DNA from: Meloidogyne chitwoodi
Taxonomy: Eukaryota; Nematoda; Chromadorea; Rhabditida; Meloidogynidae
Length of the DNA stretch: 64,000 nucleotides
Assembly: GCA_015183035.1 (NCBI GenBank)
Contig: JACZZP010000018.1
Location: forward strand, 1,674,001-1,738,000
Direction: 5' to 3'
This document shows positions 36,901-47,664 of the stretch, piece by piece; the first letter of the stretch is position 1; every line of letters begins with the position of its first letter. The position numbers were made by a program, and so were the translations under genes. The notes beneath the pieces are model-generated. The model ran no database searches, was not told the DNA's origin, and saw only the letters and a program-made list of their open reading frames with translations.

Positions 36901-39900
36901 TTTTTTTCTGGAGACGTTTTGGATCTTTTAAACATTCTTTTGGTTGATTAGATGAAATAAAAAAACAAAAAATTTAGCCTAACCCAATTCTATTAAAAAA
37001 TGATATGAATAAATAATTAAATATATAAAAATAAAATTGAGGAAGGAAAATCTAGTATAAAAAAATAAATAGGTAAATAAAAAAGTCAATCACTGACCAG
37101 TTTTTTTTAAGTTGACTATATTTCTGCGTCTAAATTATCCTGTCCATTTATTTTTATCCGTCTGCTATAAGGAGAATAGAACACTTTTATTGCGCAATTG
37201 AAACAACCTGATTTTTAAGCATATTTATTTATATTAATTCCGCCTGCTAATACTAAGAAATATAAAATTGTAAAAAGTTTATTTTTTATGATATTGTATT
37301 TTCCGATAAATAAACTGAAGTTTATTTATTGTAAAAACTAGGTTTTCCGGAAAAAAATGAACCAACTTTCCGGAAAACATATTGAAAACACAAAATGTAA
37401 AAAAAATTAAATAAGCAAGAATAGAAGAAAAAAGGCAATTTAAAATAATAATAAAATAGAAAAGGAGAGGATTAAAAGGATGTCCATAAGAGTTTGGCAA
37501 AAGTCTTTTCTCTCCCATTATTTAAGGACATTGAAAAAGAAAAATAGAACAAATTAGAGCAAAACAGCAGATTTGAACATTTTTTACCTTTGTAGACGAT
37601 AATTGAGGGATAAAAATGTTAAAAAACTGGTTGTTAAAAAATAAAAAATTGTTACGCGATTGCGACGCTGCAAATTGCACATAGTAGCAATATTCTAACC
37701 CTCAATGACCAAGTAAGTGGTTGTGTTAAAGGGGAAATAAATAAAAAATAAATAAAAATTGTAAAAAAAAATAAATTTATATTAAAGTGGACAAGTTTAT
37801 TTTTAATCATTTCATATAGTAATGTTGTATTTTCCGGAAAAAAATAAAAGTTGTATTTTGCATAAAATTAATTTCTACAGTAAAATACAAAAATGAATAA
37901 GATTTAATAAGTTTGTTTTTCTTCCGGAAAGTTTAGGAAAAAATTCTATTAATTTTACGTAAAAAACAAATAAACATTTTTCCGGAAAAAACAAATTTAC
38001 TTATAATTAAATAAGTTTATTTTACATTACATAATTTTATAATTTACAAAAATCAGAATTTTTGTAAATTATAAAATCAGAATTTTACAGAGAAAAATCA
38101 ATAGAAAAATACAAATATTGTTTGTATTTTTACACAAACAGAAAAACAATTAGTTGGGTCAATTTAAAGCAAAAATAACATAATAAAAGAATTATTTAAT
38201 ATCCTCCGTGGAAAAAAATAAATAAAATAGTACTATTTGTATACTCGTTATTTTGTTTACTAGATACGTGTTTTTTTGTCTGTCTATTGGACACATTATT
38301 ATTAATATAAGCCACACAGCTGCGGCTATCCATAGCAGAACTGGAGGAGATGTTTAGGGAATGTATAGGGAATATATTAGACAGAAAATGGACCATGCTT
38401 TTCTTTTTTTTTTATTTTTGCCAACACTGGACATTTGGAGGAAGGGGAGGGGGCCAGACAAAATAAAAAAAATTCCTACTAAAGGCATAAATAAAAAAGC
38501 GACAAAAAAATAAGAGAAAAAGTATTAATATGTAGATAATAAATAAAAGTAGTCAACCGGAAGTTCTGGTATTTATAGATTGAAAAATCAGAAACTTTGG
38601 GAAATTAATTAGGAAAAAATAGAATTCTGAATTGTAACGGAAAATAAAAATTCTGTTTTACAAAATCAGAATTTTTATTTTAACTTTTTTACTTAAATAA
38701 ATGCTAAAAAAATAATTTAATGTGGCAAATGTTTTTTGTGGCAATATTTTCTTCGTTTTTAGTTTTTTTTAGTTTATTGAGTGACCAACAGAGCAAGTAA
38801 AAAAAATAAAAGGAAATAATGGCCAACGTCCACTTTTTCCAATCCACCGACTGGACAGGAGAAGACTTTTTAGAAAGGATGGCCATTCTTTTTTACGATT
38901 GAAAAAAAGATGAAAAAAAAGTAATGGCCAGAATGAATGGGGGCCAGACGCTAGAAAATAAAAAAAATAAAAAGGGTGGCAGTAGAGTAGTAGAAAAGCA
39001 AACTAGCTGGACTATGATGGCGCCAATATTTTTTTACGATGGGAATAAGAGACTAAAAATGTAAAAAAAAACAAGTGGATGCGGGAAAAAATAAACGAAA
39101 GAAAAAATAAAAGAGCTAAAAATACGTAAAAATGTATTACGACTTTAAAATTTAAGAAGAAAAAATATATACAGTGAAATTAAATAAAAATGCAAAACAG
39201 AATAAAAAATAAATTAAAAACAAAAACAAGTAACATCATAAAATATTATACAAAATAGACGATAAAATAAAAAAATAAAGAAATAAAAATCAGAATTATT
39301 AACAAATAATTATTAAAAACAACAAGAAGAAAGCAAGTTTAATTTAAGGTTTAATTTGTAAAAAATTACAATTCAGAATAACAAGTTTAATTTAAGGTTT
39401 AATATTGTATAAAAATACAAATCAGAATTAAAAAGTTTATTTTCAAGGTTAAATTTTTAAAAATTACAAATCAGAATAACAAAAATTAAATATAAATCTG
39501 ATTGGTATTTTCCATATTTTAATACTTGTAATTATGTAAAATCAGAATTTTAAAAATTATAATAAAAATATAAAACACAAATAAAAATCGGAAAATACAA
39601 TTATATATTAAAGTAAACAAAATACAAAATAAAAACAGAATAACAACAATAAGAAAAAAACATGAATATCAAATTGTAAATACAAAACAAATAAAATACA
39701 AAAACATAAAAATATTTTAAACAATTCTAGTGGAAGGATAAGAGGGCTATTTCGAGTCAAAAAAGTTTTTTTTATTAAATAAAATACAAAAATAGAAATA
39801 AATAAAAATATCTACATATGTATTTAACTGTCCCAATAATTTAAGAATATTAAACAATAAATAAATAAAAAAGTAGTAAAATTGTATTTTTTTGTATTTT

Positions 39901-41576
39901 TTGCAGACAAAAGAGAGGAAATAATAATAAAATATATATCAGACAATAAACAAACATACAAAAAAATAAAAAATCAAAACAATAAGGGGAGGGGGAATTT
40001 GTGCGCAAAAAAATCTTTAGAGATTTTTTAGGGGAAAGGGTAAAATAAATAAATAAATATATTTACGTGAAAGTAAAAAGAAAAAAAAATTTTTTATAGA
40101 GGGCAAAAAGGCTTAGAGAGAAAGTAAAATACTTAAAAGAGTGAATGGACGATGTTTGGGGGCAATTGTATTTGGACATTTAGTGATTTTTTAAAGGGAG
40201 AGATTATCCAAAAAAATAAAATATAAGAATAATAATATTTTTACAAAATGTCTAAAAATAATAAAAAAAAATAAAAATGTAAAAAAGCAAAAAATTAAAA
40301 AAAAACAAAAAAATAAAATTAAAAAAGAATATACTAGACGGACATCTAAAAATAAATTAGTAAAAAAAAAAGCAGCATGCTTTCCCTCTTCCTCTACAAC
40401 ATAACGTAAATTTACGTCCGTTATTATACAGATGAAATAAAAAAATTAAAAAATAGTATCATGACCAATAATGCCTATAATACATAATCTAAAGAAAAAA
40501 TTAAAAAAATAATAAATTTTAATTGAAAGGAGATAAAATTGAAAAAAAATAATAAAAATGGTCAAAATAACCAATACTTCGGCTGTAAAAAAGGTAAAAA
40601 AAATTGCGATTTGAAGGTCATTTATAGAGAGATTGAGATATTTTGGGGGAAGAATAAGAAAAGAAAGAAAAGGCTGATCGACTGGACAATCTAAAAATAT
40701 TTATTTATTAAAAATGAGAAAAAATGACCATCGAGTCATGCGCTGCCAGCCGAAAATAAAAAAAGTGCAGAAAAAAATATTTTTTGAGAGTGACCAATGG
40801 TTTTGGTTAATTAACATTTGCAGAGAAATAAAGAAATAAATATATTGGATTAATTTAATGATAATAGTGGATACGGTCAGAAATATATAATTCAATTAAA
40901 ATAAAACTTTTCCGGAAATAAATAAAATACAAATTGTGAAATATTATATAAAGGTTAATAAATAAAGTAAAACTTTACGGAAATAAAATACAAACAGTCT
41001 AAATTAAACAAATGCAGAAATTAAAAACAAATAAAACTTTACCGGAATTAATAATAAAATTTCCCGGATAACAAGTTTATTTAATTTTAATTGTTTACAA
41101 ATATTTTTTAATATTTTTTTTATTCCTAACAATTTATTTTGATAAAAAATAAACTTTTTTTCTTCGTTAATCTCTTTTAACAAATTCTAAGCTTACACTT
41201 TAATTAAAGCTTGAAAATTGAGAAACTTATTTTCAACCTTTTTTCTCATTTGCGCGCTTTCAAACAACTTTTCGATTTTTCTTGCCAAACAGCCACACCA
41301 CCCATTAATTTATCTCCTAGAGCACTTAATGGCTCTAAGAGACAAAAAGCTAAAACATTTTAAAGATTGCATAAATATTTGTGTTGAAATAATTGATTAA
41401 AAAAACACAAGTTTTTTCCGGAAAACAAGTTTAATATTTTCTAACAATCGGTTTTATTTTAATTTTCCGGAAAACAAGTTTATTTTATATTAAAAGAATT
41501 TATCTAGAAAAAAACAAATTTAGTATTTTTTAGAAACTTATAAATATTTTTTCTAATTTTATTTACATGAGAATAA

Positions 41577-44500
41577 ATGTCCTCAAATCAAAAACTTGAA
41601 CCTAAAATTAGCAATAAACTTATTGAGTTAAGCTCTTCAGCAATAAAACAAGAATCCTTAAACAAAAAAGTGTTCATTACAAATCGATGTAAGTTTAGAT
41701 TTACTTTAAAATCTCTAAAATTCTTTTTTTATAGTACAATTTTTACAAAAACGCCATCAAATAATAAAATGTAATTTACCAATCTTTCTACTTGCCCTCA
41801 TATTTATTTTTGCATTTATTTTCACATTGACAGCATTTGATGCATCTTCAAGCACTTTAAAGCAAAAAAGGCGGAGAAGTCGTGATATTAATGAAGAATT
41901 CAAATTAAATAGAAGCATTGGATGTTTGTTAGGTGTTTTTAGTTTTAAACATCAAAACATTCCTGAATTTTCCGGAAAACAATGTTTTAGAAAATGTTTT
42001 TAATAATTCAAGAGTTTTGTTTTAGAAAGTTTTCCGTAAAGTTTTGTTAAAAAGTTTTTTCCAAATGTTTTAACTAATTCCGGAAAACATTTCTCCCGGA
42101 AAGTTTAATAATAATAATGTTTTTAGTAAATCGAAGCAAACTAGAACAAAACCCATTCCCTCCTGATTTATTCACTCTTCAACAAAGACGAAATGGAGCT
42201 GTTTTATTACACTTTTTTGGTTTGATTTATATGTTTATAGCTTTGGCAGTAGTTTGTGACGAGTTTTTTGTGCCTTCTCTAGGTGTGATTACTGAAATGG
42301 TAAATTATTATTAAAATAAAATTATTTTACCAATTTTTAATCAAAAACAGTTAGAAATTAGTGATGATGTTGCTGGGGCGACATTTATGGCTGCTGGCGG
42401 TTCAGCACCTGAATTTGTTAGAAAAGTTTTTTTTATTTTAAAAATATTTTTTATTCAGTTCACTTCACTTTTTGGTGTATTTATAACTGAAAATAATGTT
42501 GGTGTAGGAACCATTGTGGGAAGTGCAACATTTAACATACTCTGTGTTTTATCATTTTGTACACTATTTTCTAAAAATATTCTTTGTTTAACTTGGTGGC
42601 CTTTATATAGGTTATAAATTACTTTTTAAATTTGAAAAAAGAATAATTTTTTAGAGATATCACCTTTTATGGAATAGCTCTTCTCTTTTTAAGTTTTTTC
42701 CTTTTGGATGAACGTGTTTATTGGAAAGAAGCTTTAGCAATGTTTGTGTTTTATATAGTCTATGCTATTTTTATGAAATACAATGCAACGATTGAACGAT
42801 GGGTAAAAGGAAAGTTGGGACTATTATATGGGGTGAGTGTGTTTTGTTTAAGTTGTTTATAAAATGTTATTTAAATGTTTAAAAACAAGTTTTAATAGTT
42901 CAGAAAAATAAGTTTTAATTTAAACTTCTTTTTATATTAACCATTATTAAACTTGAAATACATGTTTTACTTGTTATTTTGGGTTTTAAACGCAAGTTTT
43001 AATCCGGAAAATAAGTTTTCATAACTTATCCGTAAAATGTACTTATCTCTCTTTTAATTTAGGCATCTAATGGACCTACGTCAAATGTAAATATTAGTGG
43101 AGTTGCTAATGTTTCATCTTCTAGTCTATCAGATAGCAAAAACATGGACAACAATGTTCAGACACAACGTCAAATATGCGGTGGTATTGAAATTAGAAGA
43201 CCTTTGCTTCATTCAGGCGCTAATTTTCCAGAAATATACCCAGGAATTTTGCAGGTCAATTTTTTATTTTTATAAAATACAATTTCCAACTTTTTTTTTT
43301 AAATTTATAGGTGGCTTTGGATCCAAATAAACTTCTCATTGATATTGGGACAAAATCGACAACACTTTCAGGTAATAAAATTTTTTTAAATTAATTAAAA
43401 TCTTTTATACTAAAAATAAAAGTATTACAATAATCGAAAAACATCCTCAAACATTAAAAATGTAATTTTTCCGGAAAACAAGTTTAATATTTTCATACAG
43501 TCAAAGTTTCCGGAAACATTTATTATTCATTCAGATAAATAAGTTTATTTTTTTCGAACATTTATTTTATGTTCTGAAAAAATAAGTTTGTGTTTTACAA
43601 CAAATTATATATATTTTTCCGGAAAATATTTACTTATTTTCCCTAATAAATCACCATTAAATTTTGTTTCGCAACAATTAATGTTCTCTCCCCATAAAAT
43701 TTACTCTAAAAAAACAACTGCTGTTTTCAATAAAAGACAGCAATTATAAATAAAATCGCACGCACTTATCTGTCTGGATCTATTCTTGTTTATATTTTTA
43801 CACAATTATATTTTTTCCTTTGGTAATTTAATGTTAATTATTTATTTTTCACATAAAAAATATTTATTTTATTTTTAAAGTTTTTTTTTTAATTTTTATT
43901 TATTTCCTTTGATTTTTTAATTTTTTACAGATATTATCTCTAAAAAAATAAATTTATTAACATCATATATAATAAACAAAATGGCCAATCTTTGCCCCCG
44001 CTTGGCCATAATTTTTTTCTATTAATATATCAAAGTGGGAAACATTTTTCTCTCCCCCATTTTTTAAACAACTAGTAGAACATTAATGAAAAATATATAA
44101 AAGCAGAGAAATGCTTTATTTAAATCATTATTCAGCGTTTTTATAAAATTTTTGTAAAATGTGTAAAAAATGATGAATTTATTATTTTTTTAAATTTATT
44201 TTATTATTTTTTTAATTTTCTAAATAAGGTAATTATGCACTAATTTTTTATTTATCTTTTTTATAAAAATAATTTATTTTATTTATTTTTATAAAAAGGA
44301 TAAATTAAATTCCCTATTAAATCGAACTACATTAATAACAATTTTAATTTAAAAAATGTTTCCGCCTTCTAATAATCCCGAAAATCAACAAAATCAACAA
44401 GGAAATGTTTCAAATCGACCTCAAAATAATTTTAATAATAAAATTAATTTAACAACATTAAATTGTTCAAATAACCCAAATAATTCAGTTTCCCAGTCAA

Positions 44501-47255
44501 TTATTCCAACTCCCCCAACACCCCCAAATTTAGCAGCAAAAAGGGGAAGAACAGAAAGTCATAGTCCTTCTCCTTCAAAAAATAATAATAATAATAAAAA
44601 AAGAATTAAAGAAAACACCCCCACAAATTCAACAATTTCAACCTGTTCAATTAATAATAATAAACCCTCCTCTGAAATTATTGAAAATAAAAAAAATGTC
44701 GTCCAATTACCAATTTCCAACCTTCAAAAAATAATTTTAGAATTTTTAAAAATTGTGAAACATTATCAAGAAATTTTTGAAAAAATTGGTAAACAGTTTG
44801 GATTAATTTCTAAAAGTATGTCTATGCCCTATAATTGTCTTTCCAACAATTTATTAAATATTGAAAAGGCTTCAATTAAAGTTAATTTAATTTTATCAAA
44901 ATTATTTGATCAAAAGGAAGAAAAAGAAAAAAATATAAAAATTGAAGAAGAAGAAAAAATTGAAAAAACAGAGGAAAATGAAGGGGAAAAATTAATTAAA
45001 AAAATTAATAATAATTTAATGAAAAATCCATTAAAATCGAATTTCCCACCTTCTCTACTTTATAAAAATTTATTAAAATTAAAAAAGAAAGTTGCAACAT
45101 ATATTCCCCCTTTTATGCTTATTACCGAGAATTTAAGCCTTTTGTCAACAAAAAAGGCTTTTCCCTATATAGAATTGACCAAACAATTAGAAATAATAAA
45201 AAAAGATTCTAATGAGGCAGTTAATTTAATCAAAAATGTTTTTAAAGAAGATATAGAAGGGGATAAAGTAGAAAAGAAAAATGTTGAGGAACATTAAAAC
45301 TTGTTTCTATGCACTGTATATTATTGCCTTTGTTTTGTTGGTTATATGTTTTTGTTTGTTTTTGTTATTGGTTGTTTGAGGGAATTTAGAAAGGTATGTA
45401 TATGTTCCGGAATAATACTATATGTTTTCCGGAAAATTGTTCGTAAAAATATAAAACTTGTTTTTAACAAAAAAAAATATGTTTGGAAAATATAAAATGT
45501 TTTTGTAAAATCAAAACATGTTTTTAAGAAAAAATATATATAAAATGTGTTTTGTTGGAAAATATAAAAACATGAAACTTGTTTTCCTGAAAACAGTTTT
45601 TAACAAATAATTTAAAACAGATTCATCAAGAATTATACGAAAAAGAGAATCGGCTGATCATATAATTGCATTATCAAGAAGGAATGCTGCATCAACTGCT
45701 AGAGGACATAATAAAGGTCGTCGAAGCAGCAGACGACTTGATAAAGCTTTTTCTCTTCCTACATTTTCTTATGCTCTTTCAACAAACAAAGCAATAGAAA
45801 TAAATAATGAAAATATTAAAACAATTTTGGTTTCACCAGTTATTACAAGAACTAATGGAATTTTGCCTCATACAAGTTAATTATTAATTAATATTTATTT
45901 TATTTAAAATTTTACAATTAAAAAGATATTAAAAATGGACTTCCACCTGTAAATTTGGTTGCGACAAACAAAAATTTGACTTTGTCAATAACGGTAAGTA
46001 ATAAAAATAATTACAAAAGTTTTCCGGAAAAAACAAAACTTTTCTCGAAAAAGATAAAAAAATTAGTGCAATATAAAATTGTTTTAAAAAATAAGTTTTA
46101 CTGAAAATACAAAACTTTATTCCGGAAAACATTGTTTTTATGGAAAATACAACTTTAAACATAAAAACTTTCCGGAAAATATAAAACTTGTTTTAAAGGG
46201 AAAGTCTTCTCCTCTCCCTCCTGTAGAGGAAGACGGTAACAAAAATGGCATAGATTGCCATAAACAAGAAATTATTGAAGAAAATGGCAATGATGATAGC
46301 AACGGAAATGGTGACAGTTCTTCTCCTGTTTTAGTGATAGAAAATGGAGCAATTGAAGGAGAAGAAAAAGGTAATGAAGAAAAAGAAGAACAACAAGAAT
46401 CTATCGATCTTAGTTGGCCAAAAACATTTTATAAAAGATGTGTTTTTATTTTTCTGGCACCAATAATGTTTCCATTGGCTTATACCCTTCCAGACGTAAA
46501 GAGAGAGGTTTGGTTAATCTAACAGAAAATTATTCCCCTTAATTTTCAGGATCGAAAAAGATATGCTGCTTTCACCTTTGTCGGCTCCGGTTATCTTAAA
46601 ATTAAATTTAAAATAAAATTAAAATTAATTATTTTTTAAGTAATATGGATAGCTTTGTTCTCCTATTTAATGGTTTGGTGGGCATCTATTGTAGGAAGTA
46701 CTTTAGGCATTCCAACAGAAGTTATTGGGTTAACTGTTTTAGCTGCTGGAACTTCTATTCCTGATTTAATTACTAGGTATAAATATTTTTTTTAATAAAA
46801 AAATATTTATTCTTTCAGTGTTATTGTTTCAAGAAAAGGATTGGGTGACATGGCCGTCTCTAGCTCTATTGGCTCGAATCTCTTTGATATTTGTGTTGGT
46901 CTTCCAATTCCTTGGTTGTTGCATTTTTTAATCACTGCTACAAAGAAAGGGATTGAAGAGAGAATAATTCCTATTTCTGTGGGATCAAATGGTTTGCTTT
47001 GTTCCATCAGTATTTTATTCCTTATGCTTATTGTGCTTGTTGTTTCAGTGGTAATTTAATAAAATTTAAAGAAATAATTTAAAAATATATTTAAATATAA
47101 AGGCAATAACACGTTGGAAAATGAGTAAACTTTTTGGAGCAATAATGTTGTTTGCCTATGTCATTTTTTGTATTTTTAGTGTTTTAATGGAAAAAAGTAT
47201 TATTATTTGCCCATTAAATGGAATAATTAAAAATCAATGTAGAGGAGAGTTGTGA
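41577..47255 (+). CDS. K+-dependent Na+/Ca2+ exchanger (NCKX type)
   Basis: Plasma-membrane antiporter that extrudes Ca2+ (with K+) against Na+ entry. Exons: 41577-41688, 41735-41932, 42127-42299, 42351-42416, 42459-42610, 42655-42832, 43063-43254, 43311-43371, 45621-45875, 45926-45993, 46199-46495, 46550-46589, 46641-46776, 46819-47050, 47103-47255; 770 residues. There is an N-terminal hydrophobic segment (about 50-70), then the alpha-1 region with [19 protein letters not shown] (about 164-182) and [11 protein letters not shown], a long hydrophilic cytoplasmic loop (about 295-560), and the alpha-2 region with [15 protein letters not shown] and [19 protein letters not shown]. The Asp in GSN-x-FD matches the residue linked to K+ dependence in human NCKX2. 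The loop exons include [16 protein letters not shown], a NCKX-specific feature. C. elegans has two genes of this type; which one is orthologous cannot be told here. The start is the first ATG in an exon with a good donor. Confidence 0.93.
44094..44103 (+). promoter_or_regulatory. TATA-box-like site before the nested gene
   Basis: TATATAAAAG lies about 250 bp upstream of the nested reading frame and is followed by CAGAGAAATGC. In such AT-rich DNA chance matches are frequent, so this is only suggestive of independent transcription. Confidence 0.3.
44356..45297 (+). CDS. Intronless unknown gene nested in the exchanger intron
   Basis: A single uninterrupted frame of 313 codons, exceptionally long for this AT-rich DNA. 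The N-terminal 120 residues are low complexity (Asn, Gln, Pro, Ser) with a [15 protein letters not shown] segment and a basic NKKRIKE stretch that could be a nuclear localisation signal. Residues about 120-180 and 225-300 look alpha-helical ([34 protein letters not shown]), separated by a Lys/Glu-rich coiled-coil-like stretch. No signal peptide or membrane span. The shape, a disordered basic N-terminus plus helical bundle, would suit a nuclear complex subunit, but I recognise no family. Absence of introns suggests a retrocopy or a nested single-exon gene. Same strand as the host, so it might alternatively be spliced out with the intron. Confidence 0.7.
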   Translation: MFPPSNNPENQQNQQGNVSNRPQNNFNNKINLTTLNCSNNPNNSVSQSIIPTPPTPPNLAAKRGRTESHSPSPSKNNNNNKKRIKENTPTNSTISTCSINNNKPSSEIIENKKNVVQLPISNLQKIILEFLKIVKHYQEIFEKIGKQFGLISKSMSMPYNCLSNNLLNIEKASIKVNLILSKLFDQKEEKEKNIKIEEEEKIEKTEENEGEKLIKKINNNLMKNPLKSNFPPSLLYKNLLKLKKKVATYIPPFMLITENLSLLSTKKAFPYIELTKQLEIIKKDSNEAVNLIKNVFKEDIEGDKVEKKNVEEH

Positions 47256-47664
47256 TTATTTTAAATTTATAGTCTTCATTTATGTATTTTGTATAAACAT
47301 TTTAAATACATTTAATTGTTTTTATTAATGTTTTTAAAACATGTATTTTAACTATGTTTTTATTAATGTTTTAAACATGTATTTTTAACGATGTTTTTAT
47401 TAATGTTTTAGAAACATTAACAATTCAAACATTATGTTTTGTATTACGCTTAGTTAAGTTTACGCTTTACAGTAAATTAATTATTTTTGGCGTTTTGTTT
47501 AAAAAAATAAATTTTAGATAGATAAGTAAATTTATGAGAGACAGTTAGACATTGTAACAAAAAGTTTAATGGATTTTTCTTAATTCATTTTTCCTTTAAA
47601 CTTTGATTTTAATTTAATTTTTTTTTAGTTATATTTTAATTTTATTTTTCTTTAAATTATTAAA
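47256..47664 (+). other. Exchanger-to-pinin spacer
   Basis: About 410 bp between same-strand genes. Apart from the tandem repeat it is AT-rich with a T-rich stretch just before the pinin start (TTTTTTAGTTATATTTTAAT), which could serve as a trans-splice acceptor region. No gene seen. Confidence 0.5.
47319..47418. repeat. 37-38-bp tandem repeat, nearly three copies
   Basis: Unit begins TTTTTATTAATGTTTTAAAC and continues ATGTATTTTAACTATG; starts near 47319, 47357 and 47395. It lies just 3' of the exchanger stop codon, probably in its 3' untranslated region. Confidence 0.75.

Larger units (their letters stand above)
28353..41576. other. 13-kb gene-poor region
   Basis: No exon could be supported by family resemblance or by good paired splice sites. 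The plus strand is markedly A- and purine-rich over much of it, so a minus-strand transcript would be T-rich like introns elsewhere in the window; the missing first exon of the BCL11-type gene may lie here. Contents seen: ATCAGAAT words (28600-28930 and 38040-39560), foldbacks (29690, 32115), CTTGAAGCA word clusters (31080-36480), a CT microsatellite (about 31952-31971), a 125-bp direct duplication (33689) and TTCCGGAA words from 37300 onward. Scattered GC islets with GGCCAGC/GACTGGCC words occur, for example 31700, 32000, 34260 and 38850. Confidence 0.55.
43372..45620 (+). other. Long exchanger intron hosting a nested gene
   Basis: At 2.2 kb this is far longer than the gene's other introns (mostly 40-250 bp). 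The first part carries TTCCGGAAAACAAGTTTAAT words; the middle has a TATA-like site and an intronless reading frame on the same strand; the end has more CCGGAA words. Confidence 0.7.

Noticed and set aside
38196..38396. Minus-strand frame with MDSRSCVAYINNNVSN as the missing first exon of the BCL11-type gene
   Set aside because: Its only plausible donor (CAC|GTATCT) is phase 0, whereas the exon at 28352 needs phase 1, and it shows no family motif.
41218..41400. 62-codon plus-strand frame just before the exchanger
   Set aside because: Hydrophobic start then charged tail looks protein-like, but there is no start context or join to the exchanger; an untranslated leader exon is as likely.
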